Assembly (NCBI RefSeq): GCF_039904985.1
Contig: NZ_CP157005.1
Coordinates: forward strand, 1,612,001 to 1,676,000
DNA length: 64,000 bases
Reading direction: 5' to 3'
Source: Methylomonas sp. AM2-LC
Lineage (GTDB): Bacteria; Pseudomonadota; Gammaproteobacteria; Methylococcales; Methylomonadaceae
Below the pieces are notes generated by a model. It ran no database searches. It was not told where the DNA came from and saw only the letters and a list, made by a program, of their open reading frames with translations. Each line of letters opens with the position of its first letter. The stretch's first letter is position 1. The translations under genes and the position numbers were made by a program. Of this stretch, positions 48,737 through 58,867 are shown in pieces.

Positions 48737-49890
48737 ATAAAACGTTCCAATCTGGTTATAGCGGTTGTCATTCTAGGGATAGATGCGGTATACGCAAACC
48801 GAATATGTTTTTCGGGTTGATTGTAGCCAAAATCTTTGCCGGGTGTAACAGCCACGCCTTCAACTTCCAATAAATCTTTGGCAAATTGAAAGCTATCGTT
48901 GGTAAAAGCACTGCAATCGGCATACACATAAAAAGCGCCTTCGGGTTTACAGGGTATTCTAAACCCCAAACGCAATAAATTTTCGTATAAAAAATCTCTA
49001 CGTAATTTTAATTCATCACGGCGGCTAAACAATTCCTGCAAATTTTCGCTGGAAAACGCTGCTAAAGCAGCATATTGAGAATGTGTCGGAGTGGCTATAA
49101 AAATATTTTGCGCTAATTTTTCTGCAACATTGATAAAGGCTTCTGGTACCACTAGCCAGCCAATGCGCCAGCCTGTCATGCCAAAAAATTTGGAAAAACT
49201 ATTGATAACAAAAGCGTCATCGCTATATGCCAGCGCAGTTTGCGCTTGATCCCCATATACTAGGCCATGATAGATTTCATCTGAATAAAAACAGCCACCC
49301 AAAGTGTCAACCTGTTGTATAGCCGTTTGCAACCCGGCATTTCCAATCAGTGTGCCAGTAGGATTGGACGGTGATGCAATCAACACACCTTTGGTGCTTT
49401 TGCGCCAATGTTTGTTGATTAATTCAGCATTCAGTTGATAATCCGTATCAGCCCCCACTGGCACAAATTGCGTTTCTGCATCAAAAAGGCGGACAAAATT
49501 ATCGTTGCAAGGGTAGCACGGGTCGGCCATTAATACACTGTTTCCTGGATTCAGGCTGATGCCAAAAGCCAGTAGAAAAGCGCCAGATGCGCCCGGAGTA
49601 ACGATTACGCGGCGTGGGTCTAGGTTGACAGCGTATTGTTGTTGATAAAATTTGGCAATAGCCGTGCGTAATGTGGGTAGACCTGCCGCAGCAGTATATT
49701 TAATTTCTCCCGTGTTCAGGCAGTCTTTTCCTGCCGCCAAAACCGCGCTGGGTGTGGTGAAGTCGGGTTCACCAATTTCCATATGAATAATATCACGCCC
49801 CTGTTGTTCCAATTGTTGGGCGCGTTGCAGTAACTCCATGACATAAAAGGGAGTTATGCCTTGCATTCTATGTGCAATATGTGGATGCAT
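48727..49890 (-). CDS. PLP-dependent aminotransferase, class I
   Basis: 387 residues, fold type I. The PLP Lys is in INSFSKFFGMTGWRIGWLV (~residue 232), with the phosphate-binding GASGAFLLAFG near 100, NPTGTLI near 165 and SDEIYHGLVYG near 195. The C-terminal Arg is in KHIRFAYTASI. It resembles the aspartate/alanine/aromatic aminotransferase subgroup; the amino acid used cannot be decided. It leads the operon with the rhodanese and DUF3581 genes and diverges from dksA. Confidence 0.9.
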   Translation of the reverse strand: MHPHIAHRMQGITPFYVMELLQRAQQLEQQGRDIIHMEIGEPDFTTPSAVLAAGKDCLNTGEIKYTAAAGLPTLRTAIAKFYQQQYAVNLDPRRVIVTPGASGAFLLAFGISLNPGNSVLMADPCYPCNDNFVRLFDAETQFVPVGADTDYQLNAELINKHWRKSTKGVLIASPSNPTGTLIGNAGLQTAIQQVDTLGGCFYSDEIYHGLVYGDQAQTALAYSDDAFVINSFSKFFGMTGWRIGWLVVPEAFINVAEKLAQNIFIATPTHSQYAALAAFSSENLQELFSRRDELKLRRDFLYENLLRLGFRIPCKPEGAFYVYADCSAFTNDSFQFAKDLLEVEGVAVTPGKDFGYNQPEKHIRFAYTASIPRMTTAITRLERFICR

Positions 49891-49997
49891 AGCTGAAAGT
49901 GGTTATTGAAAACCGAGTCATAATAACAAACTTCTTGCTTGTCCCTCGGCATTCTGTTAAAAAGCCCCGTTTTTTAAAGTTGACCAGGAGTCAAGGG

Positions 49998-50420
49998 ATG
50001 AATAGTTCCACGTCAGAATATATCTTCAAACCTTACGTCGAAAAGGAAGGTGAAGAATACATGAATGAAGCGCAATTACAGCACTTCATAAACATACTCA
50101 ATAAATGGAAATCTGAATTAATGCAGGAAGTGGATCGTACGGTGCATCACATGCAAGATGAAGCCGCTAACTTTCCAGATCCAAATGACAGAGCCACGCA
50201 GGAGTCTGAGTTTAGCCTGGAATTGCGTACCCGTGATCGTGAACGTAGACTGATCAAGAAAATTGATGAATCGCTTAGAGACATTGAATCTGGCGATTAC
50301 GGTTATTGCGAAACCTGTGGTATTGAAATTGGTATTCGTCGTTTAGAAGCGCGTCCTACTGCAACCTTATGCATAGACTGTAAAACCCTGGATGAAATCA
50401 GGGAAAAACAATTGGGCTAA
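49998..50420 (+). CDS. dksA: RNA polymerase-binding transcription factor DksA
   Basis: 140 residues from ATG 49998, which has AGGAG 7 bases upstream; the frame continues upstream but without family similarity. A coiled coil (~residues 30-105) carries the acidic tip ([20 protein letters not shown]), followed by the C-terminal four-Cys zinc finger CETCGIEIG...CIDCKTLDE. It binds the RNA polymerase secondary channel and, with ppGpp, down-regulates stable RNA genes and activates others. gluQ follows immediately, as in many gammaproteobacteria. Confidence 0.97.
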   Translation: MNSSTSEYIFKPYVEKEGEEYMNEAQLQHFINILNKWKSELMQEVDRTVHHMQDEAANFPDPNDRATQESEFSLELRTRDRERRLIKKIDESLRDIESGDYGYCETCGIEIGIRRLEARPTATLCIDCKTLDEIREKQLG

Positions 50421-50422
50421 TC

Positions 50423-51313
50423 CTGACTGATTGCGTCTTACCCTATATCGGTCGGTTTGCTCCATCGCCTACCGGTCCGCTGCATCTAGGGTCGTTGTAT
50501 ACTGCGCTAGCCAGCTATCTGGATGCCCGTTGGCATAACGGTTACTGGCTGCTACGCATTGATGATCTGGATACACCACGCAACAGGCCAGGAGCTGTTT
50601 CAGCCATACTGGCCTGTTTAGAGGCTTTTGGCTTGTATTGGGATGGTGAAATCTATTATCAAAGCCAACATATTCAGGCATATGATGATGCCCTTGCCGT
50701 ATTACAAGCTCAAAAACAAATCTATGGCTGTGTGTGCAGTCGTAAAATACTTGATCAATATCCGGGTGTTTATCCTGGTTTTTGCCGCGATGCACCACCT
50801 TGTGCGCGCCAACAGGCGCTACGAGTTAAAACCCAGTCGCATTTGATAGCATTTACAGATGCATTACAAGGCCCAATTGCTGAAAATTTAGCTATTCAGC
50901 ACGGTGATTTTGTCGTTAAGCGTAAGGATGACATTGTTGCTTACCAATTAGCAGTCGTGGTGGATGATCATGCTCAACGGATTAATCATGTGGTACGCGG
51001 TTTTGATTTACTGAGCTCAACCCCTAAGCAATGGTTTCTGCAAAATTTGTTAAACTATCATCATCCAGAATACATGCATGTGCCAGTTATTGTTGATACC
51101 CACGGTCAAAAACTTAGCAAGCAAAGCTATGCAACTGCTATAAATTTTCTAAATCCTGGTCCTGTTTTATGGCGATTATTGGCATTACTGGGTCAAAATC
51201 CACCCGTCCAGTTGGATCAAGCAAGTGTTGCGGAACTACTGGAGTGGGCTGTCGAACATTGGCAACCCCAAAATTTAAAAAAAATAAGTGCAATTCAGGA
51301 CACAATTGAGTAA
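50423..51313 (+). CDS. gluQ: Glutamyl-Q tRNA(Asp) synthetase, probable CTG start
   Basis: 296 residues. A truncated GluRS homologue that attaches glutamate to queuosine in tRNA-Asp. The class I start YIGRFAPSPTGPLHLGSLY, with HLGS as HIGH equivalent, lies upstream of the first usual start codon in the frame (TTG 50495). No ATG, GTG or TTG precedes that motif in frame. CTG at 50423, two bases after the dksA stop, would give (M)TDCVLPYIGRF, aligning with the usual MTD..YIGRF start; ATT 50411 is another option. The zinc-site cysteines are in YGCVCSRK and GFCRDAPPC, and GQKLSKQS is the KMSKS equivalent. Confidence 0.9.
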   Translation: MTDCVLPYIGRFAPSPTGPLHLGSLYTALASYLDARWHNGYWLLRIDDLDTPRNRPGAVSAILACLEAFGLYWDGEIYYQSQHIQAYDDALAVLQAQKQIYGCVCSRKILDQYPGVYPGFCRDAPPCARQQALRVKTQSHLIAFTDALQGPIAENLAIQHGDFVVKRKDDIVAYQLAVVVDDHAQRINHVVRGFDLLSSTPKQWFLQNLLNYHHPEYMHVPVIVDTHGQKLSKQSYATAINFLNPGPVLWRLLALLGQNPPVQLDQASVAELLEWAVEHWQPQNLKKISAIQDTIE

Positions 51314-51345
51314 CTTAATTCAAAACTATAGTTAAGGACAAGCCC

Positions 51346-53283
51346 ATGGCAGATCATCACCTTTATCCCGTTAAACCTGAAATTGCCAAAACCGCGCACA
51401 TTAATGCCGAAAGCTATCAGCGTCTTTACCAACAATCTATCAATGAACCTGAAGTGTTTTGGGCAGAACAGGCAAAGGTTTTTCTGGATTGGCAACAGCC
51501 TTGGCAGCAGGTTAGGCAATACGACTATCCAAAAGGCGAAATACAATGGTTTAGTGGCGGGAAACTGAATGTCAGTGTCAATTGCCTGGACAGACATTTG
51601 GCCGAGCGTGGCGAGCAAACTGCCATTATTTGGGAGGGCGATGATCCAGCCCATCATCAGCATATTAGCTACAGAGAATTACATCTTCAGGTTTGTAAAT
51701 TTGCAAATGTACTTAAAAGCTACGGTGTAAAAAAAGGCGATAGGGTGTGTATCTATCTGCCCATGATTAGCGAAGCGGCGGTGGTGATCTTAGCCTGTGC
51801 TCGTATTGGTGCGGTACATTCCATTGTGTTTGGCGGTTTTTCCGCTGATGCGTTGCGTGATCGGATACTTGATGCCGACTGCCAGCATTTAGTCTGTGCT
51901 GACGAAAGTTATCGTGGTGGCAAACTGGTGCATTCTAAATTGAATGTCGATAAAGCTGCCCAGCAATGTCCTAATTTACACACTGTTATCGTTATAAAAC
52001 ATACCGGACACAACATACCTTGGGTTGAGGGAAGAGACGTTTGTTACCATACTGCCATGCAACAGGCAGATGCTGAATGTCCTGCGGAAATGATGGATGC
52101 TGAAGATCCACTGTTTATTCTTTACACCTCCGGTTCTACCGGTATGCCCAAAGGTGTGTTACACACTACCGGTGGATATTTACTGTTTGCCGCCATGACG
52201 CATAAATACATTTTTGATTACCAAGATGGTGATATTTATTGGTGTACGGCTGATATAGGCTGGGTAACCGGTCATTCTTATGTGTTATACGGTCCGTTGT
52301 GTAATGGTGCCACCACGCTGATGTTTGAAGGGGTGCCGACTTTTCCTGCTGCCGATCGATTCTGGCAAGTGATAGACAAGCATCAAGTCAATATTTTTTA
52401 TACGGCCCCTACCGCCATCCGCGCCTTAATGGCGCAAGGTGATGATTTTGTAACCCGTACCAGTCGCAGTTCTTTACGTATTTTAGGTAGTGTAGGCGAA
52501 CCCATTAATCCAGAGGCATGGGAATGGTATTACCATGTGGTGGGCGAAGCCCGCTGCCCAATTGTCGATACTTGGTGGCAAACCGAAACCGGCGGTATTT
52601 TGATTACACCATTACCCGGTGCTACTGACTTAAAACCAGGCTCTGCCACACTGCCGTTCTTTGGTGTACAACCAGCGATATTAGATGCAGATGGTCAGGT
52701 GTTGGAAGGAGAAGCCGAAGGCATACTGGTAATGTGCGCGCCCTGGCCAGGGCAAGCCAGAACCGTTTATGGGGACCACGCGCGCTTTGTCGATACCTAT
52801 TTTGCCAGATTTCCCGGCTATTACTTGGCTGGAGATGGAGCGCGTCGCGACGCCGATGGCTATTACTGGATTACTGGGCGTATTGATGATGTATTAAACG
52901 TATCCGGTCACCGTTTAGGCACTGCTGAAATTGAAAGCGCCCTTGTCATGCATGAGCTGGTTGCAGAAGCTGCGGTGGTAGGTTTTCCACATCCAATCAA
53001 AGGGCAGGGCATCTATGCTTATGTGACCTTGAATGTGGGGGTTGAAGGTAGTGATGTGCTTAAAAAAGCCTTGGCAAACTTGGTGAAAGAAGAAGTGAGT
53101 GCCATTGCCTTACCCGATATTATCCAATGGGCTCCGGGTTTACCTAAAACCCGTTCCGGTAAAATCATGCGACGTATTTTACGCAAAATTGCTGCGAATG
53201 AATTTGAAAATCTGGGTGATATTTCCACATTGGCTGATCCCGGTGTGGTTGAGGAGATTATCGCTCACCGCCTGCATTTATAG
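51346..53283 (+). CDS. acs: Acetyl-CoA synthetase (AMP-forming)
   Basis: 645 residues, full length for Acs (E. coli 652). It activates acetate with ATP and CoA. The P-loop is [19 protein letters not shown], the acetate-pocket and adenylate motif is [10 protein letters not shown], the hinge region is [20 protein letters not shown], and the acetylation-regulated Lys is in [15 protein letters not shown] near the C-terminus. AAGGAC precedes the ATG. The downstream EamA exporter begins 3 bases after the stop, so they are co-transcribed. Confidence 0.96.
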   Translation: MADHHLYPVKPEIAKTAHINAESYQRLYQQSINEPEVFWAEQAKVFLDWQQPWQQVRQYDYPKGEIQWFSGGKLNVSVNCLDRHLAERGEQTAIIWEGDDPAHHQHISYRELHLQVCKFANVLKSYGVKKGDRVCIYLPMISEAAVVILACARIGAVHSIVFGGFSADALRDRILDADCQHLVCADESYRGGKLVHSKLNVDKAAQQCPNLHTVIVIKHTGHNIPWVEGRDVCYHTAMQQADAECPAEMMDAEDPLFILYTSGSTGMPKGVLHTTGGYLLFAAMTHKYIFDYQDGDIYWCTADIGWVTGHSYVLYGPLCNGATTLMFEGVPTFPAADRFWQVIDKHQVNIFYTAPTAIRALMAQGDDFVTRTSRSSLRILGSVGEPINPEAWEWYYHVVGEARCPIVDTWWQTETGGILITPLPGATDLKPGSATLPFFGVQPAILDADGQVLEGEAEGILVMCAPWPGQARTVYGDHARFVDTYFARFPGYYLAGDGARRDADGYYWITGRIDDVLNVSGHRLGTAEIESALVMHELVAEAAVVGFPHPIKGQGIYAYVTLNVGVEGSDVLKKALANLVKEEVSAIALPDIIQWAPGLPKTRSGKIMRRILRKIAANEFENLGDISTLADPGVVEEIIAHRLHL

Positions 53284-53286
53284 GTT

Positions 53287-54168
53287 GTGTTAATCAAGCT
53301 GGCATATGCGGGGGTAGTTTTAATCTGGACTACTACGCCATTGGCGATTAAATGGACTGGCGAAGGCATAAACTATGTACTGGGAGCTACCGCCCGCATG
53401 AGTATCGGCTGTTTGTGCCTGTTGTTGGTCATGTTGCTGATTCGTCAGCCCCTGGTGTTTCATCGTAAGGCCAGACAGACCTATTTGGCCGCTTCTGCAC
53501 ATCTATATCTAGGTTTGCTGGTCACTTACTGGTCGGCACAATATTTGCCCTCTGGTTGGATGTCGGTCATCTTTGGTCTAAATCCGTTTTTAACTGCCAT
53601 TCTGGCTGCAATTTTTCTGAAAGAAGCGAGTCTGGGCTGGCGAAAAGTGTCGTCATATCTGCTGGGTGTCGCCGGATTGGTGGTGATGTTTATGTCAGCA
53701 CTGGATTTAAGCCAACAGGCTTTGTTGGGTATGCTGGGCGTTTTGCTGGCTACTTTCCTGCAAGGTGGTAGTGCGGTTTGGGTAAAGCGTATCAATGCAG
53801 GCTTAAGTCCATTACAACTATTAACAGGCGGATTATTCTATTCTCTACCCATGTATGTCTTAACCTGGTATGTGCTGACCGATGCGCAACTGCCCGCCGT
53901 TATCCCTTCTGATAAAACCCTGTATGCCATTTTATATCTGGGTATTATTGCCACTACGCTAGGTTTTACCTGGTACTACTACATCCTAAAACATTTACCT
54001 GCCACTCAGGTTGCCATGTTAAGCCTGATGACGCCTTTATTATCCTTGTTGTTGGGTCATACCATTAATCACGAACCACTCAGTTTGAAAGTAGCCTTGG
54101 GAACTGGATTAATTTTGACTGCACTGCTGTTGAATCAATTGGCAGAACGGCGGCAAAAAACCATATAG
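53287..54168 (+). CDS. EamA/DMT-superfamily membrane transporter
   Basis: 293 residues with ten transmembrane helices arranged as two EamA repeats (~residues 5-135 and 145-285). Examples are WTTTPLAIKWTGEGINYVLG in helix 1 and ATQVAMLSLMTPLLSLLLG in helix 9. The GTG start is 3 bases after the acs stop and is the only start giving a complete first helix. Members export amino acids, sugars or other metabolites; no substrate can be assigned. Confidence 0.9.
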   Translation: MLIKLAYAGVVLIWTTTPLAIKWTGEGINYVLGATARMSIGCLCLLLVMLLIRQPLVFHRKARQTYLAASAHLYLGLLVTYWSAQYLPSGWMSVIFGLNPFLTAILAAIFLKEASLGWRKVSSYLLGVAGLVVMFMSALDLSQQALLGMLGVLLATFLQGGSAVWVKRINAGLSPLQLLTGGLFYSLPMYVLTWYVLTDAQLPAVIPSDKTLYAILYLGIIATTLGFTWYYYILKHLPATQVAMLSLMTPLLSLLLGHTINHEPLSLKVALGTGLILTALLLNQLAERRQKTI

Positions 54169-54348
54169 AGTACATAAATTATTCATATTAGTGCAGTAAA
54201 CTGACTCAATTTGCATAAGTGTATTGGATGCGCCTCACGAGCATTCGGTACTTCTTGTAACTTTATGATAGTTAAAAGATATTACGCTTCTAGCTGCATT
54301 TAATCATAAAACCTAATTACCACGTAACCACATCTGGAGTAAAAATTT

Positions 54349-55419
54349 ATGTCTACATTATTTAGCCCGCTAAAACTAGGGGCATTGACTGTTCCAAATC
54401 GAATTTTTATGGCACCGCTAACCCGTTGCCGTGCAGATGCCGAACATAATCCCACCCCGTTAATGGCCGAATATTATGCACAACGTGCTAGTGCTGGATT
54501 AATCATTGCTGAGGCCACTATGGCTATGCAAGGCAACTCGTCATTCTGGATGGTGCCGGGTATCTACTCTGAGGTACAAATAGAAGGCTGGCGGCTAACT
54601 ACCGATGCAGTACATGCAGCAGGCGGTAAAATTTTTCTGCAAATCTGGCACGGTGGTCGTGCTTGTCATCCTTTGCTGAATAACGGTGCGCAACCTGTCG
54701 CCCCTAGTGCTTTGAGAATTGAAAATGATGAAGTGCATACCCCAGAGGGTAAAAAACCTTATGTGGTCCCGCGCGAACTGGCAGATGAAGAATTGCCCGG
54801 CATCGTAGCAGGTTTTAAACAAGCAGCAATAAATGCAAAAGCTGCGGGTTTTGATGGTGTGGAAGTTCATGGTGCCAACGGTTATCTACTAGATGAATTT
54901 TTACGCGACGGTGCTAATACACGCAATGGCCCTTATGGTGGCAGCATCGAAAATCGGGCGCGCTTGCTGTTGGAAGTGATCACCGCAGTCAGCGAAGTGT
55001 GGGGTGCTGATAAAGTGGGTGTGCGTATTTCGCCATTAAATAGCTATAACTTCATGATAGATAGCGACCCAGTCGCATTGTCCACTTGGTTGGCAGAGCG
55101 CTTAAATGCGTTTAATCTGGCTTATCTGCATGTCATGCGCGGCGACTTTTTTAGCATGCAAACTGGCGATGTAATGACACCCATACGAGCACATTACCAT
55201 GGTGTGTTGGTTGCCAATATGGGTTATAGTCCAGAAGAGGCAGAACAAGCCATAGCCGATGGTAAAGTGGATGCAGTGGCTTTCGGTAACAGCTTTCTGG
55301 CCAATCCTGATTTGCCTGCCCGTATCAAGGCAGGGGCGGCGTTGAATCAGCCTGATCCGGCCAAATATTATTCGCCGGGGGCTGAGGGGTATACGGATTA
55401 TCCTGTGTTGATGCCGTAA
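54349..55419 (+). CDS. Old Yellow Enzyme family NADH:flavin oxidoreductase
   Basis: 356 residues. FMN-binding TIM barrel with MAPLTRCRAD (active-site Thr and Arg region), FLQIWHGGRACH, the substrate-binding VEVHGANGYLLDEFLRDG and PYGGSIENRARLL; it ends with FGNSFLANPDLPARI. This matches classical OYEs such as NemA, which reduce activated alkenes, maleimides or nitro compounds with NAD(P)H. A single gene with an upstream AGG-GAG-like weak ribosome site (TGGAG 10 bases before the ATG); no regulator adjoins it. Confidence 0.94.
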   Translation: MSTLFSPLKLGALTVPNRIFMAPLTRCRADAEHNPTPLMAEYYAQRASAGLIIAEATMAMQGNSSFWMVPGIYSEVQIEGWRLTTDAVHAAGGKIFLQIWHGGRACHPLLNNGAQPVAPSALRIENDEVHTPEGKKPYVVPRELADEELPGIVAGFKQAAINAKAAGFDGVEVHGANGYLLDEFLRDGANTRNGPYGGSIENRARLLLEVITAVSEVWGADKVGVRISPLNSYNFMIDSDPVALSTWLAERLNAFNLAYLHVMRGDFFSMQTGDVMTPIRAHYHGVLVANMGYSPEEAEQAIADGKVDAVAFGNSFLANPDLPARIKAGAALNQPDPAKYYSPGAEGYTDYPVLMP

Positions 55420-55711
55420 ACAGTTTACACAAAATTAATACGATTTCATCGCACATTCTATTTGTGGTCAGTTCGTTCTACACATGAATCCAATGTGCGA
55501 TTTGACGTGTTTCTAATTACTAATAGTGGTTGGTAGGGTATTTATGCGCTAGCATCTATAATTCTTACGCAATGTTTAAGGTATTGTTTTAATTTTAAGT
55601 TTTTTCTAGGTTTATGGATTAGATTAAGAAACTAGGCAACTAATTCTGTGTGTTATATAATCATGTTTGGTGAAGCAGGGAACCTTTTCGGATTTTTCTA
55701 GAATACAACCA
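55420..55711 (+). other. AT-rich spacer upstream of the cas operon
   Basis: 292 bases between the OYE gene and cas3, presumably carrying the cas promoter. No hairpin terminator and no convincing hexamer pair were seen. Confidence 0.35.
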
Positions 55712-58150
55712 ATGATAAAAAGCCAGCATTACATAGCTCATGTTCGTACATCGGATATGAAACAACAAACAGTTGCTACGCATTTGCAAGAAGTGGCTGA
55801 AATTACCAAAAAACTGGCCCAAAAAATCAATATACCTGAAGCAGGTGAATTGATTGGTTTATTGCATGATTTGGGTAAATATAGCTCGGTTTTCCAAAAC
55901 TACATTCAATCGGGTACCGGATTACTTAATCCCGATATTGACTCGGATTACGTTAATGCAGTTGCCCTAAAAGGTAAAATAGATCACTCGACTGCGGGTG
56001 CTCAGTGGGTATGGGAAGAACTGAGCAAATTTGGCAAAAATGGCGAAGGTAGATTATGCGGACAAATACTAGCTATTTGTATTGCCTCTCATCACAGTGG
56101 ATTAATTGACTGTCTGACGCCAGATGGTGTGAATAGTTTTAATGTGCGTATCAATAAAAACGATGACCGAACGCATCTAGCTGAATGTAAACAAAATGCT
56201 GATACCTCTATTCTGGAACAAGCTAGGCAATTGGCTGATAAACCTTTGTTATTAGCTATGCTGAAACAGCTTAGACTGATCACTAACAATGAGACGCACG
56301 AAACTGTTAAATGCTTTTATATAGGATTTTTGACGCGTTTTTTGTTCAGTTGCCTGATTGATGCAGATCGTATCAATAGTGCTGATTTCGAAAATTTAAA
56401 CAATGCTAGTTTTCGAAATAAAGATGTATCTTGGGATATTGCTATTCAGCGGATCGAGTGTTTTTTAGCCGAACAGCAGACAATAAATAATAATGATACG
56501 CAAATTAATGCAATGCGGCGGAGAATCTCTGATACTTGCAAAAATAGAGCTAAAGATAATCAAGGTATTTACACTCTGACGGTACCTACGGGAGGAGGTA
56601 AAACCTATGCTAGTCTCCGTTACGCTTTGCATCATGCAAAGGCCCATCAATTAGAGCGGATTATTTATATAATTCCTTACACCTCGATCATTGAACAAAA
56701 TGCAGAAGCTATACGGAAAGTTATTGAGCAAGAGGGAGATTGTCCTTGGGTACTTGAACATCATTCTAATTTAGAGCCAGAAAACCAAACTTGGCATAGT
56801 AAATTAGCAGCTGAAAATTGGGATGCACCAATAATTTTGACCACAATGGTACAGTTTTTAGAAACATTGTTTAGCGGTGGTACAAGAGGTGTGCGTCGTT
56901 TACATCAGCTTGCGAATAGCGTCATCATTTTTGATGAGATACAGACCTTGCCGATTAACTGCACTCATTTGTTTTGTAATGCTCTTAATTTTTTAACGAC
57001 TCATACTAAAACCACGGCGGTTTTGTGTACAGCTACCCAGCCATTACTTGATCAATTAAAGTCACCGGATAAAGGGCAATTGGTTATTCCCAAAGAAAAC
57101 CATCTTATTGATGATGTCGGACTATTATTTGATCAGTTAAAGCGTGTTGAAATTAGCAATAAAATCAAATCTGAAGGTTGGTCGGAAGAAGAAATTGCCG
57201 AACTAGCAATTAGCGAACTAAATAGCAAAGGTAATTGCTTAGTGGTGGTGAATACTAAAGCTTGGGCTCAAGCATTGTATGTAAGGTGTTCAGAAGCTGT
57301 CGAACAAGATGCTTTGTTTCATTTAAGCACTAATCAATGTTCCGCCCATAGAAGCGAATTGTTTCAACGCATGCGGATAAGATTGGTTAATGGTCAACCA
57401 GTGTTATGTTTCAGTACACAATTGATTGAGGCGGGCGTCGATATTGATTTTTCTAGTGTGATACGTTTTTTAGCCGGATTGGATTCTATCGCTCAAGCCG
57501 CTGGTCGCTGCAATAGAAATGGTCGCTTAGCTACCGCTACTGTTCATGTGGTTAACCCTGCACTGGAAACTATTAACCAACTCGTAGATATTAAAATCGG
57601 AAAAGAAAAAAGCACACGCGTTTTCAGCGAAGTCAAAGATAAAGCATTGTTAGATCCTGAAAATATGGCGTTGTATTTTAGCTATTACTTCTATGATAGG
57701 AGTAACGAAATGTGCTATCCCTTGAATGAAAAACAGATAGGTAGTACAGACACGTTGCTCAACTTGCTCAGTGAAAATAATCTTAATATTGGGAACTCTG
57801 CTTCTTTGTATTTAAAACAATCTTTTATGACGGCAGGCAATGTCTTTAAAGCTATAGATGCACCGACTCAAGCTGTGATTGTTCCTTACCAACAAGGTGA
57901 AAAGCTAATTGTCGAACTCTGTGGAATTGCTAGAGAATTTGATGCTGCCAGTTATTATGCTTGTTTAAAACAAGCGCAAAAGTTTAGCGTTAACGTGTTT
58001 CCAAATGTATGGAAAAAGTTGTTGGAACAAAATGCTGTATTCGAAATTCATCAAGGTGCGGATGTTTATTATCTTGAAAAAAACTATTATAGCAAAGCAT
58101 TTGGATTGTCCACTGAGGCAGTTGGTAAAGCAGAAGTAATCATTTTATAA
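55712..58150 (+). CDS. cas3: CRISPR-associated nuclease/helicase Cas3 (type I-C)
   Basis: 812 residues from ATG 55712; the upstream extension of the frame does not resemble Cas3. The N-terminal HD nuclease (1-~230) has IGLLHDLGKYS and IASHHSG. The superfamily 2 helicase has Walker A VPTGGGKTYASLRYAL, Walker B/DExH-like IIFDEIQTLP, CTATQPLL, and motif VI AQAAGRCNRNGR. It is recruited by the Cascade complex to unwind and degrade target DNA. HD and helicase are fused, as usual for I-C, and no catalytic residue is missing on inspection. cas5c follows 9 bases later. Confidence 0.96.
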   Translation: MIKSQHYIAHVRTSDMKQQTVATHLQEVAEITKKLAQKINIPEAGELIGLLHDLGKYSSVFQNYIQSGTGLLNPDIDSDYVNAVALKGKIDHSTAGAQWVWEELSKFGKNGEGRLCGQILAICIASHHSGLIDCLTPDGVNSFNVRINKNDDRTHLAECKQNADTSILEQARQLADKPLLLAMLKQLRLITNNETHETVKCFYIGFLTRFLFSCLIDADRINSADFENLNNASFRNKDVSWDIAIQRIECFLAEQQTINNNDTQINAMRRRISDTCKNRAKDNQGIYTLTVPTGGGKTYASLRYALHHAKAHQLERIIYIIPYTSIIEQNAEAIRKVIEQEGDCPWVLEHHSNLEPENQTWHSKLAAENWDAPIILTTMVQFLETLFSGGTRGVRRLHQLANSVIIFDEIQTLPINCTHLFCNALNFLTTHTKTTAVLCTATQPLLDQLKSPDKGQLVIPKENHLIDDVGLLFDQLKRVEISNKIKSEGWSEEEIAELAISELNSKGNCLVVVNTKAWAQALYVRCSEAVEQDALFHLSTNQCSAHRSELFQRMRIRLVNGQPVLCFSTQLIEAGVDIDFSSVIRFLAGLDSIAQAAGRCNRNGRLATATVHVVNPALETINQLVDIKIGKEKSTRVFSEVKDKALLDPENMALYFSYYFYDRSNEMCYPLNEKQIGSTDTLLNLLSENNLNIGNSASLYLKQSFMTAGNVFKAIDAPTQAVIVPYQQGEKLIVELCGIAREFDAASYYACLKQAQKFSVNVFPNVWKKLLEQNAVFEIHQGADVYYLEKNYYSKAFGLSTEAVGKAEVIIL

Positions 58151-58159
58151 AGGAAAATC

Positions 58160-58867
58160 ATGATAAAAAATAGTATCAGTTTTCGATTATGGGGCAAGTA
58201 TGCATTATTTACCGATCCTATTACAAAAGTGGGAGGTGAAAAATGTTCGTATCAGTTGCCAACTTATGAAGCAATTAAAGGTGTACTCAAATCTATTTAC
58301 TGGAAGCCTACACTGATTTGGTATGTCGATAAAGTTAGAGTTATAAAACCACTTCGTACCCAAACCAAAGGTACTAAGCCGTTAGTATGGAATGGTGGTA
58401 ATAGTTTGGCAATTTATACTTTTTTACGGGATGTAGAATATCAGGTTCAAGCTCATTTTGAATGGAATCAACATCGTCCAGAATTAGTATCCGACAGAAT
58501 TGATGGCAAACATTTCAGTATCTTTAATCGCACCTTAGAAAAAGGTGGTAGACAAGATATTTTTTTAGGAACGCGTGATTGTCAAGGATATGTAGAACCT
58601 TGCGAGTTTGGTTCAGGACAGGGGGCTTACGATAATCTTGATGAATTGGCTTTTGGATTGATGTTTCATAGTTTTGCCTATCCTGACGAAACAGGCAAAG
58701 ACGAATTACATAGTCATTTTTGGCAGGCTAAACTCAGAAAAGGTATTTTAGAGTTTCCACGTCCTGAAATCTGTACAGTCAATCGTTTAGTTCGTCCTAT
58801 GACGGCTAAACAATTTGGGATTGGAGAGAACTTATTGGCAGTTGCTGATGAAGAGGCGTCAATATGA
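58160..58867 (+). CDS. cas5c: Cas5c (Cas5d), crRNA-processing Cascade subunit
   Basis: 235 residues of the I-C Cas5 family. The N-terminal SFRLWGKYALFTDPITKVGG matches its start. In type I-C there is no Cas6; Cas5 itself cleaves the precursor crRNA at the repeat hairpin and caps the 5' end. AAGGA lies 6 bases ahead of the start. The 3' end overlaps cas8c by 4 bases (ATGA). Confidence 0.95.
   Translation: MIKNSISFRLWGKYALFTDPITKVGGEKCSYQLPTYEAIKGVLKSIYWKPTLIWYVDKVRVIKPLRTQTKGTKPLVWNGGNSLAIYTFLRDVEYQVQAHFEWNQHRPELVSDRIDGKHFSIFNRTLEKGGRQDIFLGTRDCQGYVEPCEFGSGQGAYDNLDELAFGLMFHSFAYPDETGKDELHSHFWQAKLRKGILEFPRPEICTVNRLVRPMTAKQFGIGENLLAVADEEASI

Noticed and set aside
50495..51313. gluQ starting at TTG 50495
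   Set aside because: This start would delete the HLGS (HIGH-type) ATP-binding motif, which is encoded just upstream in the same frame.
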